Below are positions 1 through 12,041 of a stretch of DNA of 64,000 nucleotides, one piece after another. Numbering within the stretch: the stretch's first letter is position 1; every line of letters begins with the position of its first letter. The stretch is from Spisula solida. Lineage: Eukaryota > Mollusca > Bivalvia > Venerida > Mactridae. The stretch is from contig OX365955.1 in assembly GCA_947247005.1 (NCBI GenBank), positions 45,611,822-45,675,821 of the forward strand. Direction: 5' to 3'. The translations under genes were made by a program, and so were the position numbers. The notes under the pieces were generated by a model, which searched no databases, was not told the DNA's origin, and saw only the letters and a program-made list of their open reading frames with translations.

Positions 1-2540
1 GGAGATCGGGGCCTGGTGGTGGTTGTGGTTATCATTTTGATTATTTGAGAGCATTGTGTCCTAAAACTATACCGATCTCATAATTTACATTACGTTTGAA
101 TATTACACTCTATACTGAGTATAACAATGTCATTGTGTTTGTAATAAGTTTCGAAATGTCTAAGCGGCTGACTTTGAATGTTGTTTAAATATTTCACGGG
201 GTTACGTGTAAGTGACACCAGTTTCCGAAATTGGCATTTTATTTATAACCGTAATGGTTATAATAGAACATTAGTTTTATATTTGATATAGCGATATAGG
301 ATATGCGATTAAATGGTTGTTTATATTGTCAGATGTTATTAAAATTTAATGTGTAGTAGTTTAGTTCGTTGCGCGCGGTATGTCTGTTGTTACTGTAATT
401 ATAATATTTCCAATATATTCGAAGATGTTTGGATTAACTAAGTATCATATTTAATGTTAATTAGATATTAATTAAAACCCAGCATTGTTCTACACAAAGG
501 AGATGTGCATTTATATAATGGGAGAATAATTTATTCAGTTATTGGTAAACAGAAACACATTGCAAATTTTGAAATAGGTCAAATAATTATTGAACTTGTA
601 ATGTAATGGTAATTACCAAGTTTGTATTCGGCGTGTATCCTATAATATATGTGTGCCTAAGACAAATGATGATGTCGGCGGTAATTCCGGCCACAGTTTT
701 CTTTTATATTTAATCAGCATTTAATAGTTCACTTTATTGGGGACCCTTATCCATCGCATTTAGTACTGACGCTGACGTTTGTTAACAAAACGCTGTTTGG
801 CGTCAAAAAGCGTTACACTTGTGTGCCTCACCTTTTGATGTTACGTCAAAATCCTAGTTACGACATGGGTTGTCGAGAGGGACTTGCATAGTTTTACTCG
901 TTTTACAATCAAGTCATGTCCAAGTTTCCGTTCCATGACCAGCGTCCGATAAGACGCTCAGGTCTATGTATAGTTTAGAGTTTTTGAAGTGATTTCTTCA
1001 AGGATTTTAACCTAAAGGAACGGAGTACATACATAAATAGTTACAACAGACGCACATTTCCTTTATATTTATTACAGCAATCGTTGCAACAGACACATAT
1101 ATTTACACTCACATATACTATTTTGTGACATTAAAGTCCCATTATGCCTTAGATGGCTATTTTCAAAAACCAATAACTTGGCGACCCGTCTGCAAAATAA
1201 TACATTTTGAGCATTTTAGTTGAGTCACAAAGGTGGAAAACACCATAAGATGGAAGAAAACGAAATAAAGCCTCAAGTTGGTTTGTAAACAAACTAACGA
1301 AATGTGAACAATAAATGCAATATTTCAAGTCTAAGGGGAGCAACTCTTGCAAAATTAGTATTTGGTCATGCATACATTTTACTAAATGTGATTTTTGGCA
1401 TATTATTTCGACAAATATAGCTGACATTTTGTCATCAATTATAGGTCGTTTGTGAAAAACATACTAATTCTTTGTATTTAGTCTATTTACTGGATGATCG
1501 GGAAAAAAGTTTTGGGAGAAATTATGTGACTTTAACTTTATATATAATTGGCAAAATCTCATTGAATAAAAACGTGACATCTCTAACGAGGTTGCACTGT
1601 ATGTATAAAATGTTCCAGTAGTCATTATTATTATATATGCATGTATATGTTGTATCTATGGCATACGGTTAGGGTCAAAACTCGTATATAGTAGCTTCCT
1701 ACTAAATCGAATAGAGGTTCACGTGTAATACGTGTTTTGCAGTAAAGTGGTTCAAGTGTACAAACGCATTGTCAGCGTGTTTAACAGTGGTGGTACTTGA
1801 CCTAACAATTAATTCAGTTTCGGGAATTTAAATATGCTTTGAAGTTTCGGTCACGTGTTTCAGTTATATTCTTAAATTATTTTGGTATATACATACTCAA
1901 TATTATGAGGCATATCTGCTTGGTATAATAATGTAACAACAGTACCCGAGGTGGTGTATAAGTGACCTAGCATATGTTCCACAAGCTACTAGCATAGTAC
2001 AGAGATAGTGACGTGATCCTTACCTTTGTACATTAATATATCGCAAGGTTCTTGCGCTGAATACACAAATTTCTGCGAGCAAATTGTTGAACATCGGTTC
2101 TTTATATTTGAGTTTGCATCACACCTCGAGCGACTTCGTATACTTCCCGCTTATGAAGGCATGCGACCGGGGTTATAAATATAGAGAACATATCAGCTGT
2201 AAAACTATTCTAATAGAAGGACGAAGATCAGCTTTATTCATGCATAAAGATTAGGATCAGGTCAATATATCCGTACTATAATCATCATAAATGAGATAAC
2301 AACATAACACATGCTCATTTGCTAAGACAGTATGCCAATTGGGATTTGAAATGGTACAGTGTAATGGTGGGGGTCAAGGTCACTCACGTGGCAGTTTGAT
2401 ATATTGTGAATACAGGCTGCTGTATGTTCTATACTTTTCATGAAAATATCGATAATGTTTATTTTATGTTTGCACTCAATGTATATAACTAGTTCTATGT
2501 AACTTTTATATAGATATACATGTATGACTGTATCCATGTT
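1..2540. other. Gene-free AT-rich stretch
   Basis: No convincing coding region, RNA gene or clear repeat was found by eye. The open frames here are short (under 100 codons), rich in rare residues and without recognisable motifs. It may be intergenic or intronic. Confidence 0.5.
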
Positions 2541-2550
2541 GCATATAGGC

Positions 2551-2581
2551 CTGGTATTAATAAAGTTCTGTTCTGTTCTGG
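2551..2581 (+). repeat. Retroposon 3' tail with AATAAA and GTTCT repeats
   Basis: An AATAAA hexamer at 2559-2564 is followed at once by three GTTCT units ending near 2581. A polyadenylation-like signal abutting a short pentanucleotide repeat is typical of the 3' end of CR1/L2-type LINEs and the SINEs that use them. The body upstream is not recognisable, so only the tail is called. Orientation is inferred from the AATAAA. Confidence 0.45.
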
Positions 2582-3970
2582 TTATATGGTAACAAGTATG
2601 GAAAGAAGGCATTAACTTTCTTAAACTTGTTGAGACTCTTTTGACACCTGAAATTAGGACTCATAGCGGTATAGGTTAGTTTTAATGTTCAGATTTGTGT
2701 TGGGCATTGTGACGAATACTTGTTGCCTGTGTTTGATTCTTTTTGTGGTTACATTTGGTTCCTTTCGTGATCGGCATTCCCTGGCTGATTTTTTCATTAT
2801 GATTTTTCAATTGGGATTGAAAGTGTGGCTGTTGAGGTACTCAGCACCATTGCCAAAATAGAAACAAATGCTAAGTATTGCAATTGTGTTGCGAGTATAC
2901 ATGTATAGAATGCAAACTTTAAGTGTAAATGTCACTTAACCTAGCTGAATCATATATTATCGTGGTTTTATAGAACACGTCAACATTAACTTCCTGTATC
3001 ACCCTTCATCTGATGAAAACACTTGAAACAATTGCCTCCACTTCCGTCCGTGTTAGTTAACAGATAGCAGTAGATCAAGGAACTCTCAAGTATTCAAAGT
3101 TTCGTATATTTGTGTTCATTTATGCCAGCGTCAGTGTCTGTGTCTGCATTAGTTAATGTTAAGTTTTTTATTGGACAACAATTTTCAAAATATATCAAAG
3201 GTAAGCAAAACATTTAGTATCCAGTTTTAAGGAACAATGATGATTTTCTCGTAATATTGAAGCAACGTTCAACTCGAGCGGATTAAATATTATCTATACA
3301 TGTAGTTGCAAATTATGTATTTACCCCACCACACCGGTGACATAAGCTAAGCTTTGTAAAACTCGTTTAATCAGGTCAGTCACCAGTTTACATTGCATTG
3401 TGTATACAACGATTGTAACGTCTCTTATTAATTTATGTATTTAGCGCGGGGGAGGAACCAACACATTTATACCAAAGTGGGTTACGCATTGATTAATATG
3501 TCGTGCTTGACAGTATTTTGCCAAAGTAATTCAATGTGATGCAACCCTTTATACATTCCCAACCATGTACATGTGTTTACCTTATCAGTATGTGTAGAAA
3601 TGACGGAGAAAAACATATTCACCGTCAGGCGGTATGACTGAAGATTAGCGACAGTTTGTTGAACACGAGAATTACGTGAAACTTTTCGGTTTCGGGCAAA
3701 AACTGTGATTTTTTACACCAAAGATATTATGGGGCATGCATTGTTAACACTGTCGGCTTTAGCTTCAATGATGTCTCCTTGTAATCGGTCAAAGAATAAG
3801 AATTGCTTTAACCAAATAACAGTCCAGAAAGTTACTTCTCTCCAGACCCGGGTCACGTGACGGTTTTATAAATGAAGGGTCTGCAAGGGTACTGGTACGT
3901 AATCATATGGTGTTGTACTGACCTAGATATGTACTGGCCTTTTATAGAGCTGTCTCAAGCTGTGAAGTCA
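2582..3970. other. No gene seen
   Basis: AT-rich sequence with no open frame of note and no repeat that I could match elsewhere in the window. Confidence 0.45.
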
Positions 3971-3974
3971 GTGC

Positions 3975-4168
3975 TTACATGTAGAATCAGATAAATAGGC
4001 GCTAATAATTATTTTAGTGCCACTTTTGATATACGCATTCAATACATGTAGGCCTGTGCCAAATAATATGCCCCCTTTTCTACAATTATTTTGATTCGCC
4101 ACAAACCTATATAGTAACATAAGCCTATTTTGACATTCAAGACAAAATGAACATAAAACGTGTAAACG
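3975..4168 (-). mobile_element. Partial third copy of the 42133/48880 short element
   Basis: This stretch matches, with moderate divergence, part of the element at 48880-49557 in the same orientation (shared pieces include ATAAATAGGCGC and TGACATTCAAGAC). Homology stops where the 3.15-kb element begins at 4169 and appears to resume just after 7322, where the GTCGGT word follows as it does in the copy near 49520. The older element was therefore present first and was split. Confidence 0.6.
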
Positions 4169-4743
4169 CTGATTTTCAATAACTAGGTCCAAATGGTAAG
4201 GAAAAAACTAAAAATGCGACCTTCCCTTATTCAGTTGGTACTAACCTTAAAAGTTTGATATATCATCCAGTAACCATGCCCGAAAATCTTGAATGCATCA
4301 CTTTCGTAGTATTTATGTTATGATCATGCAAACACAGGTAGGTAGAAACCAATTCGAGTACTTACAAAACCTCCGTTATCACAACCCAATGATGTTAATG
4401 GCACACTTAATTGAAATACATTATCAAAAATATTGTTTAACTTACTGTAATCGCAATTATGATGTATAGCGATTCAAAATGTGATCAGGTCTGAACGAAA
4501 TGATCAAATAACGAGTTTGAATTCCTACCGATATATTTGCACTAATCGTTTGGATGTAAACTAAATAAATATAACAATGTGCTTGCTTTAACTTTCATTG
4601 AAACAGACAATGTTTGGTCGTGTGATCGCGCATCAACCCAAATGCAACTTGTTAATCGTATATAGAACTCAAATGAACCATTATTTTCGATTCATCTACA
4701 TATAATTTATAAAGTAGACCAAATATTTACAATGAACCTAATA

Positions 4744-7143
4744 ATAACGAAGGTTTTGTGTTATAATGGATAAATACAAAAGAAGCAACATATTTTTAAT
4801 CTAAAGAATTGTTTAATGTTCAGAACTAGGATTAACAAGTACAACAATGAATAACATGCATTTACAATAAATATTCAGTGCTATCATATTAAAAAGTTGA
4901 AGAAAACTTATTTCAAAGTCATACCTGAAATATCAGCAATTAATCAGAACAACACTTAAAAGTCAAACAGGCAAACGTATACAAACATAAAACACGATTC
5001 TAGGATGTTTCTGATTTCAATTTACCACAAAACACGTTATGATATCATTTTCATAATGCAACATACTTATAACATGGAGACAGACGGTAAAATAACAATG
5101 ATAACGAAGGTTTCCTGAGAATCAGAATATAACATGTTAACAATTATTTTGGGAACATTGGCAAGTATCTGAATTGTAAGTACATTAATAAGCATGCTGA
5201 AATGTACAAGAGGCACTTTGTAACAAAACTTAAACATAATACCAAACAGGCTAGTTGAAAACGTCAACACCAACAACCAGGCTGATAACGAAGGTTTAGT
5301 GACATCAGAACTTTTCAGTATACACCGCATACATGTTCAAAATACACTAGCTGCCACTAGCACTACTTTTTAACAATGACTTTGACTTTCGAGTAGTCCT
5401 TGGTGCATCTACTGTTATCAATATTTAACAAGACTTCCGTCAAACTATGTCGTTATGTCTAGGTCAATGGAAAAACTGCGTATTTGTTTTCATAAAATTC
5501 ACTTCATGCTTTTCATCGTCTTGATTAACAATGTTATCAATAAACAAGCTATCTTTGCACACAGCAGTAACATGATCACCAACTGCATATTTTGTTTCAA
5601 CCACAATGCCGTTTTCCCTTTCTTCTTGTACTTTGCTAACGTCTTCATATCTGTCATTTTCAGCTTTTTCTGTTTTGCTTGTTTCTCCCTTTTCACCTTC
5701 TTTCTGGCAGTTTAGGGGAACGTACATAATTACGGCACATTCTTTCTCGTTCCAGTCATAGGTAGTCTTCATTGTTTTGCTCTTTCAGGCGCTTACAATA
5801 TACCGTTTGGATTTCAGCATTACTCTTAGTCATTGTAATAAAAACGCATATAATAAATTAAACTTTCGTTATCAGTATGAAACCTTCGTTATCGTAATTA
5901 TAAACCAAATCATAAGGCTGTAATTATATTAATGCACTATAAAACTTAACAAATGATATAAGTTCATGCAATATCAATACTTAGGTTGATATTGCGTATG
6001 TATAATAGGATAACTGTTCTAACAATCACTTGCAGAACACGAAGACTATTATATATTTTACCGTAGTCCGGTTTGCTCTTCAACAAATGATAACAGAACA
6101 CATTGCAAATAAGGTAATGGTACCAATTTCATACCCATGTGTAACAGACTTTTAAATGCAATGAAGTAAAATGTGTACATACACCTTATAATATAACTTT
6201 TCTCACCAAATGCAGTGATATAACCTTCGTTATCGCAGGATAACGAAGGTTTCATAGATTTAAACACAAATGTTATACAAAAAAGAAGCCATACTCTATT
6301 ATGTAAATGTATGTCTTAGAAAAAACGTTACATTGTGCGAATAATATCATAGTTAGATACTATCTCAGTCAATCTTATTGAAAAAATATTTTCGTTGGAA
6401 AGTAAGGTAAAAATACTCACAGGTCGATTTGGAATACAAGCAAAGTTTTACGACATCTCTCGGAGATTTCGCATTCAAGTAAGTCTACACTTCAAATAGG
6501 CCTGACAGAAAGTCATATAATTGTAATCTTGTGCGTTTTTAGCGTTAGTTTCGAATTTTGGCAACGAAAGATTAAATCACGAAGGTTTAAACTGTGTACA
6601 AAACTGAAATTGGTTTAATGTATAGCACTGTATTAAACATAAATTTCGTTTTTATTACATCAAGATGATACATCTGGTTGTGTAAATAGCCTATCAGGAG
6701 TCAGCTTTAGTATTAATGTGCATCTTTTATGATCACGAAAGTTTTACGCTATTACTTTTGAGTAAAGGTTTATATTTAATGATGCACGGTGTTCGCGATT
6801 TAATAAATAATGCGTATATGCCTGCGTTCCTATATTCTTATTTAGTCTTTTGTGGTATACATAATGATGTTTCATTTATCATAAACAAGTTTTTTCTTAG
6901 TTTGCTACTCTATATTAATTGGCAATAACGAAGGTTTTTTTAAATTGAAAAAATTGGCGACACATGAAACGCATTAAAATTTGACACTATAACTGGCAAT
7001 GGACATCAGATTGCCTCGTGAATTATTGAAAGGAAGGTTTGAGCTTGATGTTAAAACAAAAAATACCGTCTCCAAAGAGTTACTCGTAAAAAGAAAACGT
7101 TGTTCAATTAGGTATTTTGAGTCGGCGACAATAACGAAGGTTT
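4744..7143. repeat. Dispersed 13-bp word ATAACGAAGGTTT (8+ copies)
   Basis: Forward copies: 4744-4756, 5101-5113, 5285-5297, 6240-6252, 6925-6937, 7131-7143. Reverse copies: 5880-5892 and 6222-6233 (12 of 13). Near matches occur around 5861-5875, 6577-6588 and 6729-6742. The pair at 6222-6252 faces head to head around a short spacer. I noticed no copies outside the 4169-7322 element, so the word belongs to it. A role as transposase-binding sites is inference. Confidence 0.7.
5347..5772 (-). pseudogene. Broken ORF with a Tudor/chromo-like segment
   Basis: The open part (5464-5772, 102 codons) begins with an ATG and a charged Lys/Glu-rich stretch (residues about 22-60). A segment containing KYAVGDHVTAVC and HEVNFM follows (residues 61-95). 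This resembles a small SH3/Tudor-like beta domain that I recall in several transposon-encoded or uncharacterised animal proteins. Reading on in the same frame past TGA (5464-5466) gives PRHNDIV, TGA (5440-5442), RKSC, TAA (5425-5427), then a basic Ser/Lys tail to TAG at 5347-5349. The residues around the first two stops (FFH*P and DIV*R) fit the family-like pattern HWP...D..W, so both TGAs probably replaced Trp codons. It lies inside the 23-bp-TIR element and is probably its decayed gene. No function is assigned. An upstream in-frame TGA limits the start, although an upstream exon is possible. Confidence 0.5.
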
Positions 7144-7322
7144 AAATTTTGATAGATGTTTTGAAAATTTCAACTTTTTTATGGACGATGGAAGAGACTA
7201 ATTTATCGCAGTGTTTGGGCTGATGTAATAACCTTCTGTAGTGACATGTTTGTTAGGTTTTTAGCGGTTTGTTTGTTAATAAAACAACGGAACATGGCAT
7301 GGACCTAGTTATTGAAAATCAG

Positions 7323-8650
7323 TGAAAGTCGGTGACCCGTATGACCCAAACTCGACTAACCCCGCGCAAGGCTGGTGTTACTAGGAGTTCCGAATGAATG
7401 TTAGTAAACAAAAGACTGAATATACCTTTTAGTACATTTATGTGACTTTCATTTAATTTACTTGTATATTAATGTAATTTGAAGCTTTTGCATTAATTTT
7501 GTATTGCTTTATCCGTAGTTTATCCTGTTTTTATTAAGATTTCGACACATGCTTTTTTGTTTACACTCTCGGCTGGATAACCGCGTTCACATGGATTACC
7601 TCTGTACGCATGCTCGTCAATATTATTTTTAGAAACGATGACGTCAGTCGTGACTCGAGGACTTCCATCCGAACTCGTCCTCAGTAAACCAACATTGCGT
7701 AAAACGCACGATTTATTGAAGGACATCCTTTTTTAAATGTCATCGTCCATTTGGCCATTATACACGATTTTCTTGCGCAACTTGTCACAGTACAGAATAA
7801 TGTAGTTTCTCTGGTGTTTAGCTATTGTGGGTGGACCAAACACTAAGTCGGTATGAGTTCGTGAAGCGGTTTTCTTCCAGGCTAAAACATTGAAGAAATC
7901 GCTTCACAAGCTCTAACCTATACATATTGTTATACCCTTGACAAAATCACGACGACCTCCGAACATTTCTTTCATTGTTTTACATAATTTAAAGATGTAG
8001 TTAAACAAAAAACCGTTTCGTGTCCTAACATTTTAAACAAAGTAAACCAGATAATGTTTCATATCAAAGCCATGAGAATTAAGCATATATAACGGGTGGA
8101 TATAGACAACACGGCCCTTACTTGATTTAGATTAATTGACCTTGTGAATTGTTTGTTCTCGTATGTATCATGTTACCTCTTGGTTGTGGTCACAGTACTA
8201 TATGAATGACGTGTATAGATCATATGATCCAAATCGTGAATAAAATCCACATACGTAATATCAGTTTATTCTATGACAAGTTGGCCTCAAACACGCTCTG
8301 GTCTGCCAATATAAGGTCTAATACAACAATACTAAACCACTTAAAATGTCTCAAGTTACATACGATTCCATGCGAATAAACTCTTATATATATATAGTAT
8401 ATAAACCCGAATTCTGGGCATTACGCCTTAATTTCTGAAATAAACTGTAAACTGCATGCAGTTTGGATTATCATTGTGACCTTTGGTCGCAATGTTGACA
8501 TTTTTACCTACTTTCGATTTCGGTCGGGTGTGTAGCGTCCTGATGTATCGAGTTTATCGCAGTGCTGCAAGTCAATAATGTCTCAGGGACGGAATATAGA
8601 GTCCATATGAATTTCATGTAGGCCCGAAAAAAGCTTGGTAGCGGAAGGGA
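7323..8650. other. No gene; small hairpin at 7855-7913
   Basis: No coding region recognised. At 7855-7913 an imperfect hairpin pairs GTGAAGCGGTTTTCTT with AAGAAATCGCTTCAC around a loop of about 18 bases. Its role is unknown. Confidence 0.45.
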
Positions 8651-8840
8651 TATCGCATACATGAAACCATTAAGTCATAAAATAGCACGAGCACAACCTA
8701 CAAGTTCACTATACATGTTTAAGTACTATATAAATATAAAGATTCTTATATTTTAACAAAATACTTTATTATTCAAAAACAATTATTATAAGATACAAAC
8801 ATCTAAGAACGTGAAAAACGACATTTTGATGAACTTGTAC
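8651..8840 (+). repeat. Dispersed repeat, copy 1 (partner at 18478)
   Basis: About 190 bp that aligns by eye with 18478-18670 in the same orientation. Shared words include TATCGCATACAT, AGTCATAAA, TAGCACGA, ATACTTTATTATTCAAAA and ACATCTAAGAA. The copies differ by substitutions and small indels. Family unknown; it may be the end of a larger transposon. Confidence 0.6.
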
Positions 8841-8859
8841 TCTGTCATTATTCGTTTTT

Positions 8860-9545
8860 AAACTTGGATAGGATTATCGCCCTTACGGTTAATGCGAAAA
8901 CGAAACAGGAAGTTAAAAACTATTTAACGCCAAAAGTTGTGAGGAATTTCCAATTTCAAGGCTGGCATATAAACAATGCAACTGCTGATTTGTACGGTCT
9001 TATAATTGGGCATATATATGAATATATACATGTCTTAGAAGTTAGTAGAGTTTTATTTTAACAACTTTATCCTGTATCGACATTTTATTTAGTTGAAAGT
9101 AAAATCTTATTTATATCTTTATTTTACTCTATAAATAGATCGTCTGCGTAAATCTTATTAATTGTTCTACTAGTAATTGAGTGATTCTGTATTTGTCTAT
9201 GATTTATTAAATTTACACTATTTGGCAATTAAGATCACGTCATTCGTTTGAAATCATGCGGAGTTAGCAATTGAAAGAAACAAAGTCTAAACTGTCGAAC
9301 AAATTTTGTATGAAAGAAGGGAGACAACAGTACTATGCTAAACAATCGTTTCAGATTGGATTATCGCCCTTGCTTAAAAAATCGAAACAGGAAGTTAAAG
9401 GAATACAGGAATTTGAGCGGAGATTCCTATAAGTCATTCAATCCGGGGTAACAATTTCCCAATGGAATATAAACAAATCATTTGTTGGTTTAAATCGTTT
9501 TATGACAGGACATATATAAACACATATTTCCTACAAGTAAGTTGA
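8860..9545 (+). repeat. Two diverged direct repeats about 495 bp apart
   Basis: 8860-9050 and 9355-9545 share GGATTATCGCCCTT, AAACAGGAAGTTAAA, an AATATAAACAA-like word, and a closing run of ACATATATA followed by GAAGTTAG or CAAGTAAG. The first copy holds a 65-codon frame at 8864-9061, but its partner does not preserve the frame, so I do not call it a gene. Confidence 0.55.
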
Positions 9546-10110
9546 TCTTTTTAACTTTTATCTGTACAAACGCTACAGGATATAAATGTCAATTTTATAT
9601 CCAATCTTTTATATTAATCCATATGAAGCAACCATCCAATGCCAATATACTTAGTGTAGGAATACCACGTGACGAAATACTACAGTCTCAAGAAGAAATT
9701 TGTAAACAAAACCTCCACTTCAAAAAGAAAAATAGCCGTATGCATTTTATTTCTACACTGATTTCTATGAAATATAGACCACACTAAGGGACAAAATATG
9801 AGGTTTCCACGATATAAGGTATTTCTATCCGTATTTCAAACACTCCGTCAAACCTTGGAATAAGTTTGTGTTAGAGCGGACTACAGTGTCAAGCCTTTTC
9901 GTTGTCCTGGCAATATCTACTTCATGCGTGCTTGAAGAGTCATGTTTACACCAACCGGGAACACCGGAGGCTATTTGACGACAAATAAAATACATATTGT
10001 AACAATGCATGGCAATAATCTGACAATTTCTTTTAATTTGCAATTATTGCTACAGTTCCAAGTCAAAATTTGAGACTACAGTTTAAAGCTGTTTTCAGAA
10101 TTTTCCTTAA
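9546..10110. other. No gene recognised
   Basis: Short open frames exist on both strands (9542-9787 +, 9825-10043 -) but none has a recognisable motif or coding-like composition. Confidence 0.4.
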
Positions 10111-10119
10111 TACCAAGCA

Positions 10120-10280
10120 ACATCATCGCGTATAAACCAAATCACTGCACTCATTATTGTGATTCTATACAATTCAACGCGTACTCATTATTGTGATTGA
10201 ACCATCCAGTGATTTTCCATCACTGTACTCATTATTGCAATACTATACAATTCAACGTGTACTCATTATTGCGATAACCG
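10120..10280 (+). repeat. Short tandem repeat around TACTCATTATTGYGAT
   Basis: Four copies of a unit containing ACTCATTATTG(T/C)(G/A)A, partly separated by CTATACAATTCAACG(C/T)G. Spacing is 30-70 bp with indels. A small degenerate minisatellite. Confidence 0.6.
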
Positions 10281-10474
10281 GAAGTTGACTCGTTTATACA
10301 CTGTGAACATGTCACCCCTGATGCTATTTTTGTCAACTTTGCACACACTACAATATTCTTTATTTGGTTAGGTATTATTTGTGACAAAAGATTATACCAA
10401 ATTTAAGAACACAAACACGCACATGGGTAACAGTAGTTCACAAAATATCCATTGATAATTGATAATAAGCTAGC

Positions 10475-11062
10475 GTACGGGTAATTATGCCCCCCATTTT
10501 TGATGACGGGGTATATTGCTTTGCACATGTCTGTCGGTCCGTCGGTCTGTCTGTCGGTCGTATAAAATGATTTCCGTTCAATAACTCAAGAACGCTTTGA
10601 CACTTTACATGCAGGTAAGTCAGCAATGGTAGATGACCCGTATTGATTTTGAGGTCAGTAGGTCAAAGGTCAAGGTCAAGGTCACTGTGACCTTTACCAT
10701 TTCTGACTATTTAAATGGTTTCCGTTCAATAACTAGAGTGCTTTGACCTAGGATCTTCAAACCTTATGTGGAGGTTGGTCAGCAACAGTAGATGACCCCA
10801 ATTGCTTTAGAGGTCAGTAGGTCAAAGGTCAAGGTCACTGTGTCCTTTACCATTTTTGACTATTTAAATGGTTTCTGTTCAATAAGTCAAGAACACTTTG
10901 ACCTAAGATCTTGAAACTTTATAGGTGGTTGGTCAGCAAAAGTAGATAACCCCTATTGATTTTGAGGACAGTAGGTCAAAGGTCAAGGTCACTGCGACTT
11001 CCACCAGTTCTGACTATTGGGCTGCCATGGGGGCATATGTGTTTTACAAACATCTCTTGTTT
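10475..11062 (+). repeat. Bivalve-type AGGTCA-rich repeat, three modules
   Basis: About 590 bp built from three modules of roughly 140-150 bp. Each holds a CCGTTCAATAA(C/G)T motif, a GACCTAGGATCTT-like segment, a GGTCAGCAA segment with TAGATGACCC, and a cluster of AGGTCA half-sites followed by CTTTACCATTTYTGAC. It opens with a CTGTCGGT-rich run near 10530 and closes near 11060 with GGGGGCATATGTGTTTTACA and CATCTCTTGTTTT. I recall this ending as recurrent in clam-type genomes (family knowledge, not searched). It is not a gene. Confidence 0.65.
10652..10693 (+). promoter_or_regulatory. Half-site cluster ending in an ERE-type palindrome
   Basis: AGGTCA half-sites occur at 10652, 10667, 10673 and 10679, with a TAGGTCA at 10659. 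The last one forms the perfect palindrome AGGTCACTGTGACCT at 10679-10693, which matches the consensus estrogen response element (AGGTCA, 3-bp spacer, TGACCT). TCAAGGTCA words match monomer sites for ERR/SF-1-type receptors. Sequence matches are direct; binding is inference. Confidence 0.5.
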
Positions 11063-12041
11063 TGAGTAATTTCCATACGTGCATTTGATGTTTGATCTAA
11101 ATTTAATGTTGAACGGTGCCATCGATATTCACCATTGGTAGCGTCGTACAGTGGATTATAGCCCCCTACTTCGTATGAAAACGAAAGTAAAAGTGGATAT
11201 CGATTATTTTATAAATTTTAATTATGATTTCGTTAATATTAATGTGATCTACTTAAGGTGAACAAATTTAGGCGGCGGAATGTTTATTTCAAAGCACCAA
11301 TGTTGTCATTTCCTCTGACGTTTCGTTATTTCTTGACAATCAGCACCGAAAAGTACCACTATTGACGAACAATCTAGAAAAACGTACATTTTCTTTATAT
11401 TACAACTATAGCATGCATTTAGTCTATTCGAAGTGGTGGAGGTTTTGTTTACAAACTTCTTCTTGGGACTGTAGTGTTTCGTAACGTGGTATTGCTACAC
11501 TGATACTTGTCTTTTTATTCCTGATGTAGCGAGGCGTGATGGAACACCAACGAAAACGCCGATATGCCACCAAGAAACTTCGTATAGACAACCAATGTTC
11601 AAACTAACCCTGATGTCATGATTGTCTATATTCAGGTACTTCTGTTTTTATATAAGTATATTGTGAGTACTATTTAATATATCCAGTAAATCCTGTGTCA
11701 TGTTGACCGCACGTCTATTTTGGTTGCTTGAGAGTATAATTACAGTCAGGTGCACATCGCAGACAGACAACAGTTTTGTTTGTTCTTGTCTGCTTCCTGG
11801 TGTATGGTAGATAACTACGCTGAACTATATTTAAGATTGGATTATCTTCCTTACTGTTTAATGTCAAATGGCTCGTATTTCTTCTCATATTTTCTCTATT
11901 TACGTGAGGACATGATGTGAAGTGAACAACCATATTTTAAACGGCAGTGATCAAAACACATCATAAACACAACGTCGGTATTCTAAACTATACGCATTCA
12001 TTTGAAAAATAGTAAAATAAATCATCGTATCTATTTACAGA
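11063..12041. other. 5' flank and likely last 5'UTR intron of the cGLR-like gene
   Basis: No coding region seen. A good splice acceptor (ATCTATTTACAG, ending at 12040) sits one base before the ATG at 12042. The gene therefore probably has an untranslated first exon upstream, not located here. A repeat-like GGATTATAGCCC word near 11155 echoes the repeats at 8860 and 9355. Confidence 0.5.

Larger units (their letters stand above)
4169..7322. mobile_element. 3.15-kb DNA-transposon-like element, 23-bp TIR
   Basis: The ends are perfect 23-bp inverted repeats at 4169-4191 and 7300-7322, whose outer bases read CTGATTTTCAATAACTAG. The unsplit copies at 42133 and 48880 show the empty site, so both borders are supported independently. 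The interior carries at least eight copies of a 13-bp word, ATAACGAAGGTTT, in both orientations. It also carries a broken ORF on the minus strand at 5347-5772. The flanks (TAAACG on the left, TGAAAG on the right) may be a decayed target duplication. Multiple short words near both ends resemble transposase-binding subterminal repeats of cut-and-paste elements, but I cannot assign a superfamily. It looks non-autonomous or dead. Confidence 0.65.

Noticed and set aside
5455..5715. 86-codon plus-strand frame rich in Phe
   Set aside because: It is the antisense shadow of the better-supported pseudogene at 5347-5772.
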